From assembly GCA_003650505.1 (NCBI GenBank), contig QMQL01000002.1, positions 1 to 21,664 of the forward strand: DNA of 21,664 nucleotides, in the 5' to 3' direction. Source of the stretch: Candidatus Acetothermia bacterium. Its GTDB lineage: Bacteria; Bipolaricaulota; Bipolaricaulia; UBA7950; UBA9294. The notes beneath the pieces are model-generated. The model ran no database searches. It saw nothing but the letters and a program-made list of their open reading frames with translations, and was not told the DNA's origin. Position 1 is the stretch's first letter. The number at the start of each line of letters is the position of its first letter. Positions 1-6,661 of this stretch are shown piece by piece. A program made the translations under genes and the position numbers.

Positions 1-438
1 GTTTCCCTTCGCCTCTTCCAATACGCGCGGGACCTCACGGACGCGGCCGAGGATCGAGGCCAACCGCTCGGGAAGGGGGGCGAACTCCTTCATGATGAGG
101 AGGATCACCCCGCCTGTCGTCGCGTCGATATACTCGCCCGGGTTCCGGCGGTGTGTCTCCCTCCTCTCGAAGTCGCGGACGAACGATTTCAGGATCGTCA
201 TCACCAAGGCATGGTCGATCTGCGCATCGCTCGGCCAGCCTCCCGTCTCAAACCGATCAAGCTCCGCCTCAAACCCCTTGATCTGATCGATCTGAGCTTG
301 AAGCGCGGAAAGCGAATAGTCACCGAGCTTATCGTCGAACCGATGATCCCCGAGCTCGGTCGCAAGGACGGGGTTCGCCTCCATCAGCCGATCGAGCCAT
401 TCCTCCGTCCGTTGGTAGAACTCCTGCACCGTCGCCAC
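1..438 (-). CDS. DUF885 family protein, N-terminal part (runs off the window)
   Basis: The first 146 codons are present; the rest lies beyond base 1. The start is a GTG at 436-438, chosen because AAAGGAGGAGG lies just upstream and the first residues (ATVQEFYQRTEEWLDRLMEANPV) suit a DUF885 N-terminus. The stretch ATELGDHRFDDKLGDYS at about residues 23-39 is the typical DUF885 opening (AT.LGDHR.D..L.D.S). DUF885 proteins are metallopeptidase-like, usually 550-600 residues, with a C-terminal zinc HExxH motif that cannot be seen here. Substrate is unknown. No signal peptide is visible. The gene is divergent from the riboswitch RNA at 527-834. No clear promoter for it was found in the shared region. 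Confidence 0.8.
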   Translation of the reverse strand, partial: MATVQEFYQRTEEWLDRLMEANPVLATELGDHRFDDKLGDYSLSALQAQIDQIKGFEAELDRFETGGWPSDAQIDHALVMTILKSFVRDFERRETHRRNPGEYIDATTGGVILLIMKEFAPLPERLASILGRVREVPRVLEEAKGN

Positions 439-491
439 GATCCCTCCTCCTTTCCTAACAACTCAAAGATGGGACAACCCCCCTCTTGTAC

Positions 492-520
492 TTGTACAAA
501 CCACCGATATGTGCTATAAT
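492..520 (+). promoter_or_regulatory. Near-consensus sigma70-type promoter for the riboswitch RNA
   Basis: The -35 box is TTGTAC (492-497), the spacer is 17 bases, and the -10 box is a perfect TATAAT (515-520) preceded by an extended TGC (512-514). Expected transcription start is A527 or G528. TTGTAC is directly repeated at 486-491. This is one of the best promoters in the window and points away from the DUF885 gene. Confidence 0.85.
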
Positions 521-539
521 TATTTTAGATTTCGATTGA

Positions 540-616
540 AAGGGCAAACCCGTGCGAAAGCCGGGGGCGCAAAGTCACGGATCTAAGGGAGGATCCTAGG
601 ATGGCCGGACTGCCAA
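540..616 (+). promoter_or_regulatory. Cyclic-di-GMP-I (GEMM-I) riboswitch aptamer
   Basis: The conserved GEMM-I blocks appear in order: GGGCAAACC (542-550), a GAAA tetraloop (556-559) on a stem CCCG-U-GC/GCCGGG with one bulged U, GGGCGCAAAG (565-574), CUAAGG (583-588) as tetraloop receptor, and GGCCGGACUGCC (603-614) closing the second domain. GUC 574-576 can pair with GAC 608-610, CGG 578-580 with CCG 605-607, and GGC 543-545 with GCC 612-614. Aligned from memory to V. cholerae Vc2, G543 matches G20 and A571 matches A47. A G at position 20 favours c-di-GMP over the 3',3'-cGAMP variant, which carries A. The ligand call is inference. Confidence 0.88.
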
Positions 617-794
617 GATCAGAAGGGGTATATCAGCCTGTCCTTCTCGTCTCTGTCCGCTTGAGTGCAAACGGCACGCCCATCACCCTTAGATCCCTCT
701 GTCTTTGAGAATGGGGGTTAGACAGCGTAGCCGGTAAAGGAGGGAAACGAGCAGCCTTTTAATCGACCTCCCTCTCCGGAGCAGGCGCAAGTCG

Positions 795-834
795 GGACAA
801 TGGCGGTTCTCCGGGCCGCCGTTGTCCTTTTATA
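795..834 (+). terminator. Intrinsic terminator of the riboswitch RNA
   Basis: A 12-bp stem (795-806 with 816-827, one G-U pair) with a 9-nt loop is followed by TTTTATA (828-834). On the + strand it ends the riboswitch transcript. On the - strand it follows the AhpD-like gene but lacks a U tract, so it probably serves that side poorly. Confidence 0.85.
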
Positions 835-844
835 GCCCCGTGAT

Positions 845-1402
845 TCAGTACTCATACCCGCTCACCTCGTCCGGGGTGGACCCGACCCCGAGGCCGATGG
901 CGATCCGGTTGACGAAGTTGAAGTAACTCGCGATCAGGTTGACCGAGAGGATCTCCGAGTCGCTCAGCCCTTCTTCCCTGAGGGGAGCGATGTCCTCCTC
1001 GGACACCTCATCCGGCGCCCGGGTCAGCTTCTCCGCGTACTCGAGGACGGCGCGGATCCGAGGGGGAAGTTCGACCGAGCGGAAATCGGAGGTGAACCGG
1101 GAGAGCCTCTCCCCGTCCTTCCAATAGTGATCGAGGGCGGCGGCATGATGGTTGATGCAGTACGAACATCGGTTGACCGCGGAGACGACGACCGCGATCA
1201 TCTCCCTCTCAGGCCGGGTCAGCCCCGATTCACCGAACATGATCGCCATGTAAAGGTCGAGATGGGCGTCCATCGCCTCAGGATGAAGGCTGTGTACGGC
1301 CATTATGTTCGAGACCTTCCCCCGTCCGGCCTTCAGCCGCCCGTATACCTCCTTCAGCCTCCCCTCGGCCTCGGACTCATCGATGATCCTGATCCACGCC
1401 AT
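845..1402 (-). CDS. Carboxymuconolactone decarboxylase/AhpD-like peroxidase-related protein
   Basis: A 185-residue protein of the alkylhydroperoxidase AhpD-core superfamily (peroxidase-related type). The signature is the redox pair C79-S-Y-C82 followed by H86 (CxxCxxxH), preceded by LTRPEREMIAVVVSAVN, the usual helix of this family. Such proteins reduce peroxides through the cysteine pair, typically as small oligomers in the cytoplasm; the electron donor is not evident here. The ATG start has GGGAGG a few bases upstream and lies 12 bases after the pyk stop, so it is the last gene of the CYTH-GNAT-pyk operon. The CxxC is intact, so activity is plausible, but the physiological substrate is unknown. 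Confidence 0.85.
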   Translation of the reverse strand: MAWIRIIDESEAEGRLKEVYGRLKAGRGKVSNIMAVHSLHPEAMDAHLDLYMAIMFGESGLTRPEREMIAVVVSAVNRCSYCINHHAAALDHYWKDGERLSRFTSDFRSVELPPRIRAVLEYAEKLTRAPDEVSEEDIAPLREEGLSDSEILSVNLIASYFNFVNRIAIGLGVGSTPDEVSGYEY

Positions 1403-1414
1403 CAGCTCCTCCCT

Positions 1415-2851
1415 TCATAACCGATGCACCTTGATGAAGTTCGTCTTCCCCCCACCGCCGGTCGGAAGCCCGCCCGTGATCACGACGAGATCCCCGACCT
1501 TCGCGTATCCGGCCTCGGTCAGGGCAACGGAGACGATCCCGAGGATCCCATCCGCCCCCTCGTACGCCTCCACCCGGAGCGACGTCACCCCCCAGACGAG
1601 GGCGAGCTGCCTTGCCACGTTCTCGTTCGGGGTGAGGGCGACGATCGGCCGGCGCGGCCGCTCGCGTGCTATCTGCCTCGCGGTGTATCCGGACCAGGTC
1701 GAGGTGACGATCAGCTTCGCATCGACCTCGTCGGCGATCCTGACGGTCGCGTCGCTGATCGCGTCGGTGACCGGATGGGTGTGCTCGAGATCCTCGAACC
1801 GGAGCTCGTCGATCCGGGACGGCATCCCCCCCTCGGCTATCGCGGAGATCTCCCGCATCATCTCCACCGCCTCGACCGGATATCCGCCGCTCGCCGTCTC
1901 GGCGGAGAGCATCAGGGCGTCGGTCCCGTCGAGGACCGCATTCGCCACGTCGCTCGCCTCGGCCCGGGTCGGCCGGGGGGAGCTGATCATCGACTGGAGC
2001 ATCTGCGTCGCCGTGATCACCGGGATCCCGAGCCGGTTGCAGCGGCGGATGATCTCCTTCTGGTGGAACGGGACCTCCTGGGGTGATAGCTCGACGCCGA
2101 GATCGCCGCGGGCGACCATCACCGCATCGGCGGCGCGGATGATCCCATCGATGTTTTCGATCGCCTCGCGCTTCTCGATCTTGGCGACTATCCCCACACC
2201 TTCTCCTCCCTCGATACCGGAGAGGAACCGGCGGAGGGAATCGATGTCCTCGGCCCTCCTGACGAAGGATAAAGCGATGAAGTCGACACCATGGGCGGCG
2301 GCGTAGCGGGCGTCGTCCCGGTCCTTGTCGGTGAACGCCTCGATCCCACCGCCGCTGCTCGGGGCGGCGATCCCCTTGTGCGATGTGAGCCTCCCGCCGA
2401 GGACCACCTCGGCGATCATGGCGTCCGGCCGGGCCTCGCGGACGACCGCCTCGATCAGGCCGTCGTCGAACAGGAGGCGGTCCCCGACCTTTGCCGAACC
2501 GATCAGGCCGGGATGGGGGAGGGGGATCACGTTGTCGGATCCGTCCGCCGGTAGATCGGTCAGGGAGATGAAATCCCCCTTCTTCAGGTCGAGCGGCCCT
2601 TTAAGTTCCCCGATCCTCAGCTTCGGGCCCTGCAGATCGGCGAGGATCGCCACCGTCGCTTCCTCCTCGCCTGAGATCCTCCGGATCGTTGCGATATCCT
2701 CCCCGTGCTCCTCCTTCGTCCCATGGGAGAAGTTGATCCGGGCGACGTCCATGCCGGCCCTGATCATCGCACGGAGGACCCCTTCGCTTCGCGATGCCGG
2801 ACCGATCGTGCAGACGATCTTCGTCCGCGTCTCAGAAACGAGGGGATTCAT
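1415..2851 (-). CDS. pyk: Pyruvate kinase
   Basis: Full-length pyruvate kinase (478 residues; family usual 470-480). It converts phosphoenolpyruvate and ADP to pyruvate and ATP, the last step of glycolysis, in the cytosol. Visible landmarks: RTKIVCTIGPAS (9-20), VARINFSHG (36-44), the B domain at about 77-180, the catalytic lysine in AKIEKREA (K224), metal ligands E226 and D250 in VARGDLGVE, and the C-terminal domain ending in GLPTGGGGKTNFIKV. The ATG overlaps the GNAT stop in ATGA and has AAAGGAGG upstream, so translation is probably coupled. The linkage with CYTH, GNAT and AhpD-like genes is unusual, but I see nothing odd in the protein. Confidence 0.98.
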   Translation of the reverse strand: MNPLVSETRTKIVCTIGPASRSEGVLRAMIRAGMDVARINFSHGTKEEHGEDIATIRRISGEEEATVAILADLQGPKLRIGELKGPLDLKKGDFISLTDLPADGSDNVIPLPHPGLIGSAKVGDRLLFDDGLIEAVVREARPDAMIAEVVLGGRLTSHKGIAAPSSGGGIEAFTDKDRDDARYAAAHGVDFIALSFVRRAEDIDSLRRFLSGIEGGEGVGIVAKIEKREAIENIDGIIRAADAVMVARGDLGVELSPQEVPFHQKEIIRRCNRLGIPVITATQMLQSMISSPRPTRAEASDVANAVLDGTDALMLSAETASGGYPVEAVEMMREISAIAEGGMPSRIDELRFEDLEHTHPVTDAISDATVRIADEVDAKLIVTSTWSGYTARQIARERPRRPIVALTPNENVARQLALVWGVTSLRVEAYEGADGILGIVSVALTEAGYAKVGDLVVITGGLPTGGGGKTNFIKVHRL

Positions 2852-3711
2852 CGGTTCCTCCTTTCAGCAAGGGCGAAGGAATACACCGCGTAGTCGACCA
2901 CCGGCCGGTAGCCGATCCTCTGGTAGATCTTATTCGAGGTGGGATTGGCAAGGTCGGTGAACAGGGTACAGAAGGACTTCCCTTCTTCGAGAAGATCCTT
3001 ACTGAGAGCGGCAACGGAGGCCGATGCATAGCCGTTACCGCGCTGCTCGGGCGGGGTGTAGACGGCGCTTATCGTCGCTCCGTTCGAGGTTCCCCGCGAG
3101 CTTCCCGCCATCGAGACAGGCCCTTCATCGTCCCAGATGGCGACCCTCCCAAACGCCATGAACCGCTCGACGATCCGTTCCGGATCGATCAGGGGCTGAT
3201 CGGGGGTCGCCTCATCGTGGAACGCGCCGAACCACTCGATGAGGAGGTCGAAATCGTCCTTTTCCGCATCTCTCATCCGGCCGGGGACGCCGACGGGTGG
3301 GATGACCCGTCTGAGCGAATAGAGGCGCTCGCTCATCGCTTTTACCGCTGCCTCCCCGGTCCGCTCGGCCCAGATCCGGGCGAACCGCCCGGCTGTTCCT
3401 GCAATACCGATCACGCCCGGAAGATCGGGATCCAGCTCGAGCACGCGCTCTACGACCGCTTCGAGGGCGTCCGGCCGTCCCTCCTCGCAATGGATCACAA
3501 GGTTGTGCGGAGGGGTGCGAAGGGCTGCTGCGATCAGCTGTCCGCCCTCTTCAACCGTGTGGAGCAAAGGGGATTCCTCGCCGTAGGTTGCGCCCGTTTT
3601 GAGCCGGCCGGCGATGCTCAAAATCAAGCTGTTTCTCTCCTCCTCCGCCATCAGACGGCCTTCGACAGAGGCGAGGAATGAATCGACGCTTTCGTGCTCG
3701 ATCAGCCTCAT
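2848..3711 (-). CDS. GNAT family N-acetyltransferase
   Basis: A 287-residue protein with a C-terminal GNAT acetyl-CoA-binding fold. Motif A reads AVYTPPEQRGNGYASA (about 216-231; the Q/RxxGxG/A loop is QRGNGYA), and motif B reads NPTSNKIYQRIGYRPV (256-271). The first 145 or so residues form a separate N-terminal domain, possibly a degenerate second GNAT fold. GNAT enzymes transfer acetyl groups from acetyl-CoA to amines; the acceptor cannot be read from sequence. Both ends are coupled: ATG overlaps the CYTH stop and TGA overlaps the pyk start, each by 4 bases. No signal peptide, so it should be cytoplasmic. Confidence 0.88.
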   Translation of the reverse strand: MRLIEHESVDSFLASVEGRLMAEEERNSLILSIAGRLKTGATYGEESPLLHTVEEGGQLIAAALRTPPHNLVIHCEEGRPDALEAVVERVLELDPDLPGVIGIAGTAGRFARIWAERTGEAAVKAMSERLYSLRRVIPPVGVPGRMRDAEKDDFDLLIEWFGAFHDEATPDQPLIDPERIVERFMAFGRVAIWDDEGPVSMAGSSRGTSNGATISAVYTPPEQRGNGYASASVAALSKDLLEEGKSFCTLFTDLANPTSNKIYQRIGYRPVVDYAVYSFALAERRNR

Positions 3712-4223
3712 TTGCCCTCTCCCTCCAGAAGGTCGATGTAGGCACAGGCGACGAGATCCTCCCTTGCTATCCCCAGCTTCTCCATCAACCGGTTCGCGAT
3801 CGCCGCGCCATCATCGACGTTTTCCCCCTCGTCGAGGACGACCTCGAGCTCGATGAACCCCCCCAGACCTTTCACCTCGTCCAGGTGGATCCGGGTGTTC
3901 CCCACCCGATATAGATGCCTTCTCTTTTCGACCTTCCCCCTGATCCCGATCGAAGGGGCGAGGACCTCCAGAAGGAGGTCCGGCCGTTCGACGGGGAATA
4001 TGCAGTAGCTCGACTCCTTGGCGGAGGTGAGGTCCGGCCGTTCGTAGTAGATCAATTCGGATCTATCCCCTTGCATGCGGAGCTTCAGCCTCCCGCGGGG
4101 GACGGAGAAGAACGTGTCCGATTGCTCCAGGACCTCGGGAGGGGATCCGCTCAGCCTCTCCAGGGTCGAACGGATCCCTGCGGGATCCGAAAGCCGCGCT
4201 TTGATCTCGACGTTACGGCCCAT
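3708..4223 (-). CDS. CYTH-domain protein (class IV adenylate cyclase / triphosphatase-like)
   Basis: A 171-residue CYTH-fold protein. It opens with MGRNVEIKAR; the EIK matches the tail of the ExExK signature, with the first Glu replaced by Asn, as in many CyaB-like proteins. Further features are RGRLKLRMQG (43-52), KVEKRRHLY (97-105) and DEVKGLGGFIELE (115-127), giving the alternating basic and acidic residues that line the triphosphate tunnel. Members hydrolyse inorganic or organic triphosphates or make cAMP; which applies here is unknown. I chose ATG 4223 over a GTG 12 bases upstream because GGGAGG lies just before it. It is the first gene of the operon reaching base 845; its promoter was not identified with confidence. 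Confidence 0.85.
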   Translation of the reverse strand: MGRNVEIKARLSDPAGIRSTLERLSGSPPEVLEQSDTFFSVPRGRLKLRMQGDRSELIYYERPDLTSAKESSYCIFPVERPDLLLEVLAPSIGIRGKVEKRRHLYRVGNTRIHLDEVKGLGGFIELEVVLDEGENVDDGAAIANRLMEKLGIAREDLVACAYIDLLEGEGK

Positions 4224-4314
4224 CTGACCTCCCACGTGTCGAGCAGGATCGCCCCCCTAGTTTACCCGGAGCGGCCAGGGTCGGCGGCCGCTTCTCCTTG
4301 TGAAAGGGTTCGAC

Positions 4315-4320
4315 TACAAT
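4315..4320 (+). promoter_or_regulatory. Possible -10 box for the secreted two-repeat protein
   Basis: TACAAT lies 31 bases before the TTG start and would give a leader of about 24 nt carrying the strong site AAAAGGAGG (4335-4343). The sequence 17 bases upstream (TTCTCC) is a poor -35 box, so this is tentative. Confidence 0.35.
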
Positions 4321-4350
4321 GGTTCATCAAGGGAAAAGGAGGGAGCGATC

Positions 4351-5061
4351 TTGAAAAGCCTATTCTTGTTGATCGCTATGGTCGCCCTGATCGGAGTCGG
4401 GGCGAGCGCGCAGTACCACTACGCGTTCTACTACGACACGACCGGCGGGCAGGATCTCGAAGTGAACCTCCTGAATGCGATGCCGCGGGAGAACGGGTTC
4501 GCCCTGAGCGCCCACGACGCATACGGAGGGGAGCTCTGGTCGACCGAAGGGACCATCACCGGGAATCAGGCAGGGGTCATACGCCTCGGCGACTACGTAC
4601 CGGCCTCGGATCTTGCCTGGGGTGTAGTCACCGTCGACAGCGTCGAACAGCTGGTCATCGGGCTCGAGTACTTCATGGAGGACGAGCTCGTAGCGATCGA
4701 CACGATCTACCGGGAGGCTCCGGCACTGAACCCGAACGAGGACTTCTGGCTCGGCGCCTATTACAACCAGGTCGGGGAGTCGGAGACGGCGCTGATCGTC
4801 ATGAACCCCTGGGAGACGACCGGCGGTTGCACGATCGTCGTCAGATCGTCGGACGGCCAGACGCTGTACCAGAGCGACTTCGTCCTCGGACCGCACGAAT
4901 CGGAGTACGTCCCCCTGACGAACGAGATCGGGCACGGGAATCTCCTGTGGGGCTTCGTCGACGTCCGCATGACGGGGCAGTCGGTCGTCCTCGCCCTGGA
5001 ATACTACGGCCGCGGCTGTGCCGGCCTCGAGATCGACAACGTCACCGAGTACTACTACTGA
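4351..5061 (+). CDS. Secreted protein of two tandem beta-rich repeats, function unknown
   Basis: A 236-residue protein starting at TTG 4351; AAAAGGAGG lies 8 bases upstream, and this start gives a clean signal peptide (MKSLFLLIAMVALIGVGASA, cleavage expected before QYHYAF). An upstream in-frame GTG at 4300 would bury the signal and was rejected. The mature chain looks like two related units of about 100 residues. Unit 1 starts at YHYAFYYDTTGGQDLEVNLLNAM and carries LAWGVVTVDSVEQLVIGLEYF; unit 2 starts at FWLGAYYNQVGESETALIVMNPW and carries LLWGFVDVRMTGQSVVLALEYY. Both are rich in aromatic and beta-branched residues, suggesting beta sandwiches. There is no lipobox or membrane anchor. I do not recognise a named family; an extracytoplasmic structural or binding role is inference. 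Confidence 0.8.
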   Translation: MKSLFLLIAMVALIGVGASAQYHYAFYYDTTGGQDLEVNLLNAMPRENGFALSAHDAYGGELWSTEGTITGNQAGVIRLGDYVPASDLAWGVVTVDSVEQLVIGLEYFMEDELVAIDTIYREAPALNPNEDFWLGAYYNQVGESETALIVMNPWETTGGCTIVVRSSDGQTLYQSDFVLGPHESEYVPLTNEIGHGNLLWGFVDVRMTGQSVVLALEYYGRGCAGLEIDNVTEYYY

Positions 5062-5070
5062 TCGACCGCT

Positions 5071-5097
5071 CGCGGGGGGCGCCAAAGCGCCCCCGCG
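5071..5097. terminator. GC-rich hairpin between convergent genes
   Basis: CGCGGGGGG-CGC pairs with GCG-CCCCCGCG around a CAAA loop with one bulged G. It lies between the stop of the secreted protein (5061) and the stop of the diguanylate cyclase (5098). Neither side has a U tract, so it is an imperfect intrinsic terminator or a 3'-end stabiliser for both transcripts. Confidence 0.5.
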
Positions 5098-6528
5098 TCA
5101 GCGGGTTTCCCCGGCGGTTTTCTTCTTCTGGTACAACATCTCGTCCGCGCCGTGGACGAGCTCCTCTATCCCCCGCGTATCCCCAGGGGTCCATGTCGTC
5201 CAGCCGAAGTCCATCCTGACCCTCGCCCCGGGGAGGTTGTCCTCACACCATTCCTCTATCGCCTGAGCCAATCGGGCTTCGATCCGCTCGACATCGAGGG
5301 CGGTCTCGGGGAGTACGAACAGGAATTCGTCGCCGCCGTAGCGGACGACCCAATCGCTCTCCCTAAGTTGAGTTCGGATCACCCCGGCGATCCCGGCGAG
5401 GACCCTATCCCCCTCCTGATGGCCGAACCGATCGTTTATCTCCTTGAACCGGGCGAGATCGGCCATCATCAGGGTCAGCGGCCGGCGGTAGCGCTGCGAG
5501 CGTTTCAGCTCAGTCTGGATCGCGTCCTCGAAGTAGCTCCGATTGAGAAGGCCGGTGAGCGGATCCCGAAGGGCCTTCTCCCTGAGGATCGCCTCCGTCT
5601 TCACCCTCTCCGTTATGTCGAAGAACTGAACGGCTATCGCCTTCCCGGCCCTGTACTCGAGCGGATGGTGACCGACCGCGAGCCAGATCATCCGTCCGTC
5701 GCGGCGGATCGCCCGGAGGGTCTTCGCCCCGTCGGAGGGTCCCTCCCCCCTGTCCCAGACCGCGGGGCGATCGTCGGGATGGACGATCTGCCACCACGGG
5801 TTGAGGGCGAGGAGCTCCTCACGCGGATAGCCGAGGATCTCGCACGCGCGGGCGTTCACGTACCGGACGGCATCGTCCCGGATGATCAAGACCCCGGTCA
5901 TCGCGCTCTCGGCGAGGATCCGGAAGGTCCGATGCGCTTCGGAGATCCGCTCGAGCTCGCACCCCTCCCGGATGGCGATAGAAGCGAGGGCGGCGGTCTC
6001 CTCCAGCCCCTCGATCAGGTCCCGCCCCGGCCGGAGCCCGTCCCGCGGATCGTCGACCGAGACCTGGCCGATGATCTTCCCATCGTCCCAGAATGGGATC
6101 AGAAGGGCGTCCCGGCTGTGCCATCCGTCCGGTCGGATGAAGATCCGCCGGCTTTCGATCAGGAAGGACGAAGCGGGAAGCCCCTCCCCCTCCGGATAGA
6201 AGTAGGAGTCGCCGATCCGCCATTCGGGCCGGTACCGTTCGCCGGATACGACGAGCCCATAGCTGAGGGCGGAGAGGATCCTCTTCTCCTCCTCCCACGT
6301 CAACCCGGAGCTCGCATATTCGATGATCCCGGTCTTGGAACCGTACTCCCCTGGGACGATAGGCTCCCCGTAGAACGAGACGATCGCCCGTTGGAACGGC
6401 GTCCGTCTGACGATACCCTCGACCAGATCGAGGAGGATCCGCCGGAGGGCACCCCACTCACGTCGGTAGTCCTCCATAACCGGGTCTTCCAATAGAGGCG
6501 ATTCGTCCCGAACAGGCTCTCCCAACAT
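5098..6528 (-). CDS. GAF-PAS-GGDEF diguanylate cyclase
   Basis: A 476-residue soluble sensor enzyme that makes c-di-GMP from two GTP. Order: GAF-like domain (about 25-190), PAS (about 200-310, NARACEILGYPREEL and FFDITERVK), then GGDEF (about 316-476). The GGDEF domain keeps RDPLTGLLNR (321-330), the metal/GTP segment ADLARFKEINDRFGH (356-370), the active loop GGDEF (398-402) and the inhibitory RxxD (RESD, 389-392) five residues upstream, so it should be active and product-inhibited. There is no EAL domain. The ATG at 6528 lies only about 3 bases after the predicted transcription start; ATG 6477, with GGAAG upstream, is a credible alternative that removes 17 residues of no known domain. It is divergent from a small membrane protein. 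Confidence 0.95.
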   Translation of the reverse strand: MLGEPVRDESPLLEDPVMEDYRREWGALRRILLDLVEGIVRRTPFQRAIVSFYGEPIVPGEYGSKTGIIEYASSGLTWEEEKRILSALSYGLVVSGERYRPEWRIGDSYFYPEGEGLPASSFLIESRRIFIRPDGWHSRDALLIPFWDDGKIIGQVSVDDPRDGLRPGRDLIEGLEETAALASIAIREGCELERISEAHRTFRILAESAMTGVLIIRDDAVRYVNARACEILGYPREELLALNPWWQIVHPDDRPAVWDRGEGPSDGAKTLRAIRRDGRMIWLAVGHHPLEYRAGKAIAVQFFDITERVKTEAILREKALRDPLTGLLNRSYFEDAIQTELKRSQRYRRPLTLMMADLARFKEINDRFGHQEGDRVLAGIAGVIRTQLRESDWVVRYGGDEFLFVLPETALDVERIEARLAQAIEEWCEDNLPGARVRMDFGWTTWTPGDTRGIEELVHGADEMLYQKKKTAGETR

Positions 6529-6537
6529 CGACGGTTT

Positions 6538-6566
6538 ACATTAGCTCCGAGCGCCCCTCAGGTCAA
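6538..6566 (-). promoter_or_regulatory. Promoter of the diguanylate cyclase gene
   Basis: On the - strand, TTGACC (6561-6566), a 17-base spacer and TAATGT (6538-6543). The expected start near 6531 leaves about 3 nt before ATG 6528, or about 54 nt before ATG 6477. Confidence 0.65.
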
Positions 6567-6575
6567 ACCCCTCTC

Positions 6576-6587
6576 GGACACGTGTCC
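6576..6587. promoter_or_regulatory. 12-bp perfect palindrome, candidate operator
   Basis: GGACACGTGTCC is fully self-complementary. It lies 9 bases upstream of the -35 box of the diguanylate cyclase gene, in the region shared with the divergent membrane-protein gene, and is well placed for a dimeric regulator. Its binder is unknown. Confidence 0.4.
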
Positions 6588-6661
6588 TCTCCCGAACAGA
6601 CCGATTCCCTTCCCCGGACGGCCGATCCGCCCAATCCTAGAGAGGATAAAGGGGGAGAGAA

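Larger units (their letters stand above)
527..834 (+). ncRNA. Predicted ~0.3-kb riboswitch-containing RNA without a convincing ORF
   Basis: This is the transcript bounded by the promoter at 492-520 and the terminator at 795-834. It starts with a c-di-GMP-I aptamer (540-616). It continues through about 180 nt with several possible helices: CTGTCT 699-704 with AGACAG 720-725; CCGG 731-734 with CCGG 776-779, enclosing GAGGG 740-744 with CCCTC 770-774; and an 11-nt segment at 686-696 complementary to aptamer bases 579-589. It ends 11 bases before the convergent AhpD-like gene, so it cannot act in cis on a downstream gene in this window. It could be a ligand-responsive small RNA, a riboswitch stranded after gene loss, or a leader for a tiny peptide. 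This covers the gene-free stretch 439-844. Confidence 0.6.

Noticed and set aside
601..708. A 35-codon frame starting at ATG 601, with GGGAGG 8 bases upstream inside the aptamer
   Set aside because: Third-position GC is about half, unlike the neighbouring genes, the ATG is part of conserved aptamer sequence, and no family is recognised. Kept only as a possible leader peptide.
661..740. A possible second GEMM-like aptamer (GCAAAC ... TAGCCGG)
   Set aside because: Lacks the GNGAAA loop and the GGGCGCAAAG core; only short words match.
3915..5219. A 434-codon open frame on the + strand across the CYTH gene and secreted protein
   Set aside because: Arg/Pro-rich shadow frame typical of high-GC DNA; it overlaps two supported genes and has no domains.
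5152..6495. Long + strand frame opposite the diguanylate cyclase
   Set aside because: Low-complexity Pro/Asp/Arg-rich translation of the antisense strand; the - strand product has intact GAF, PAS and GGDEF motifs.
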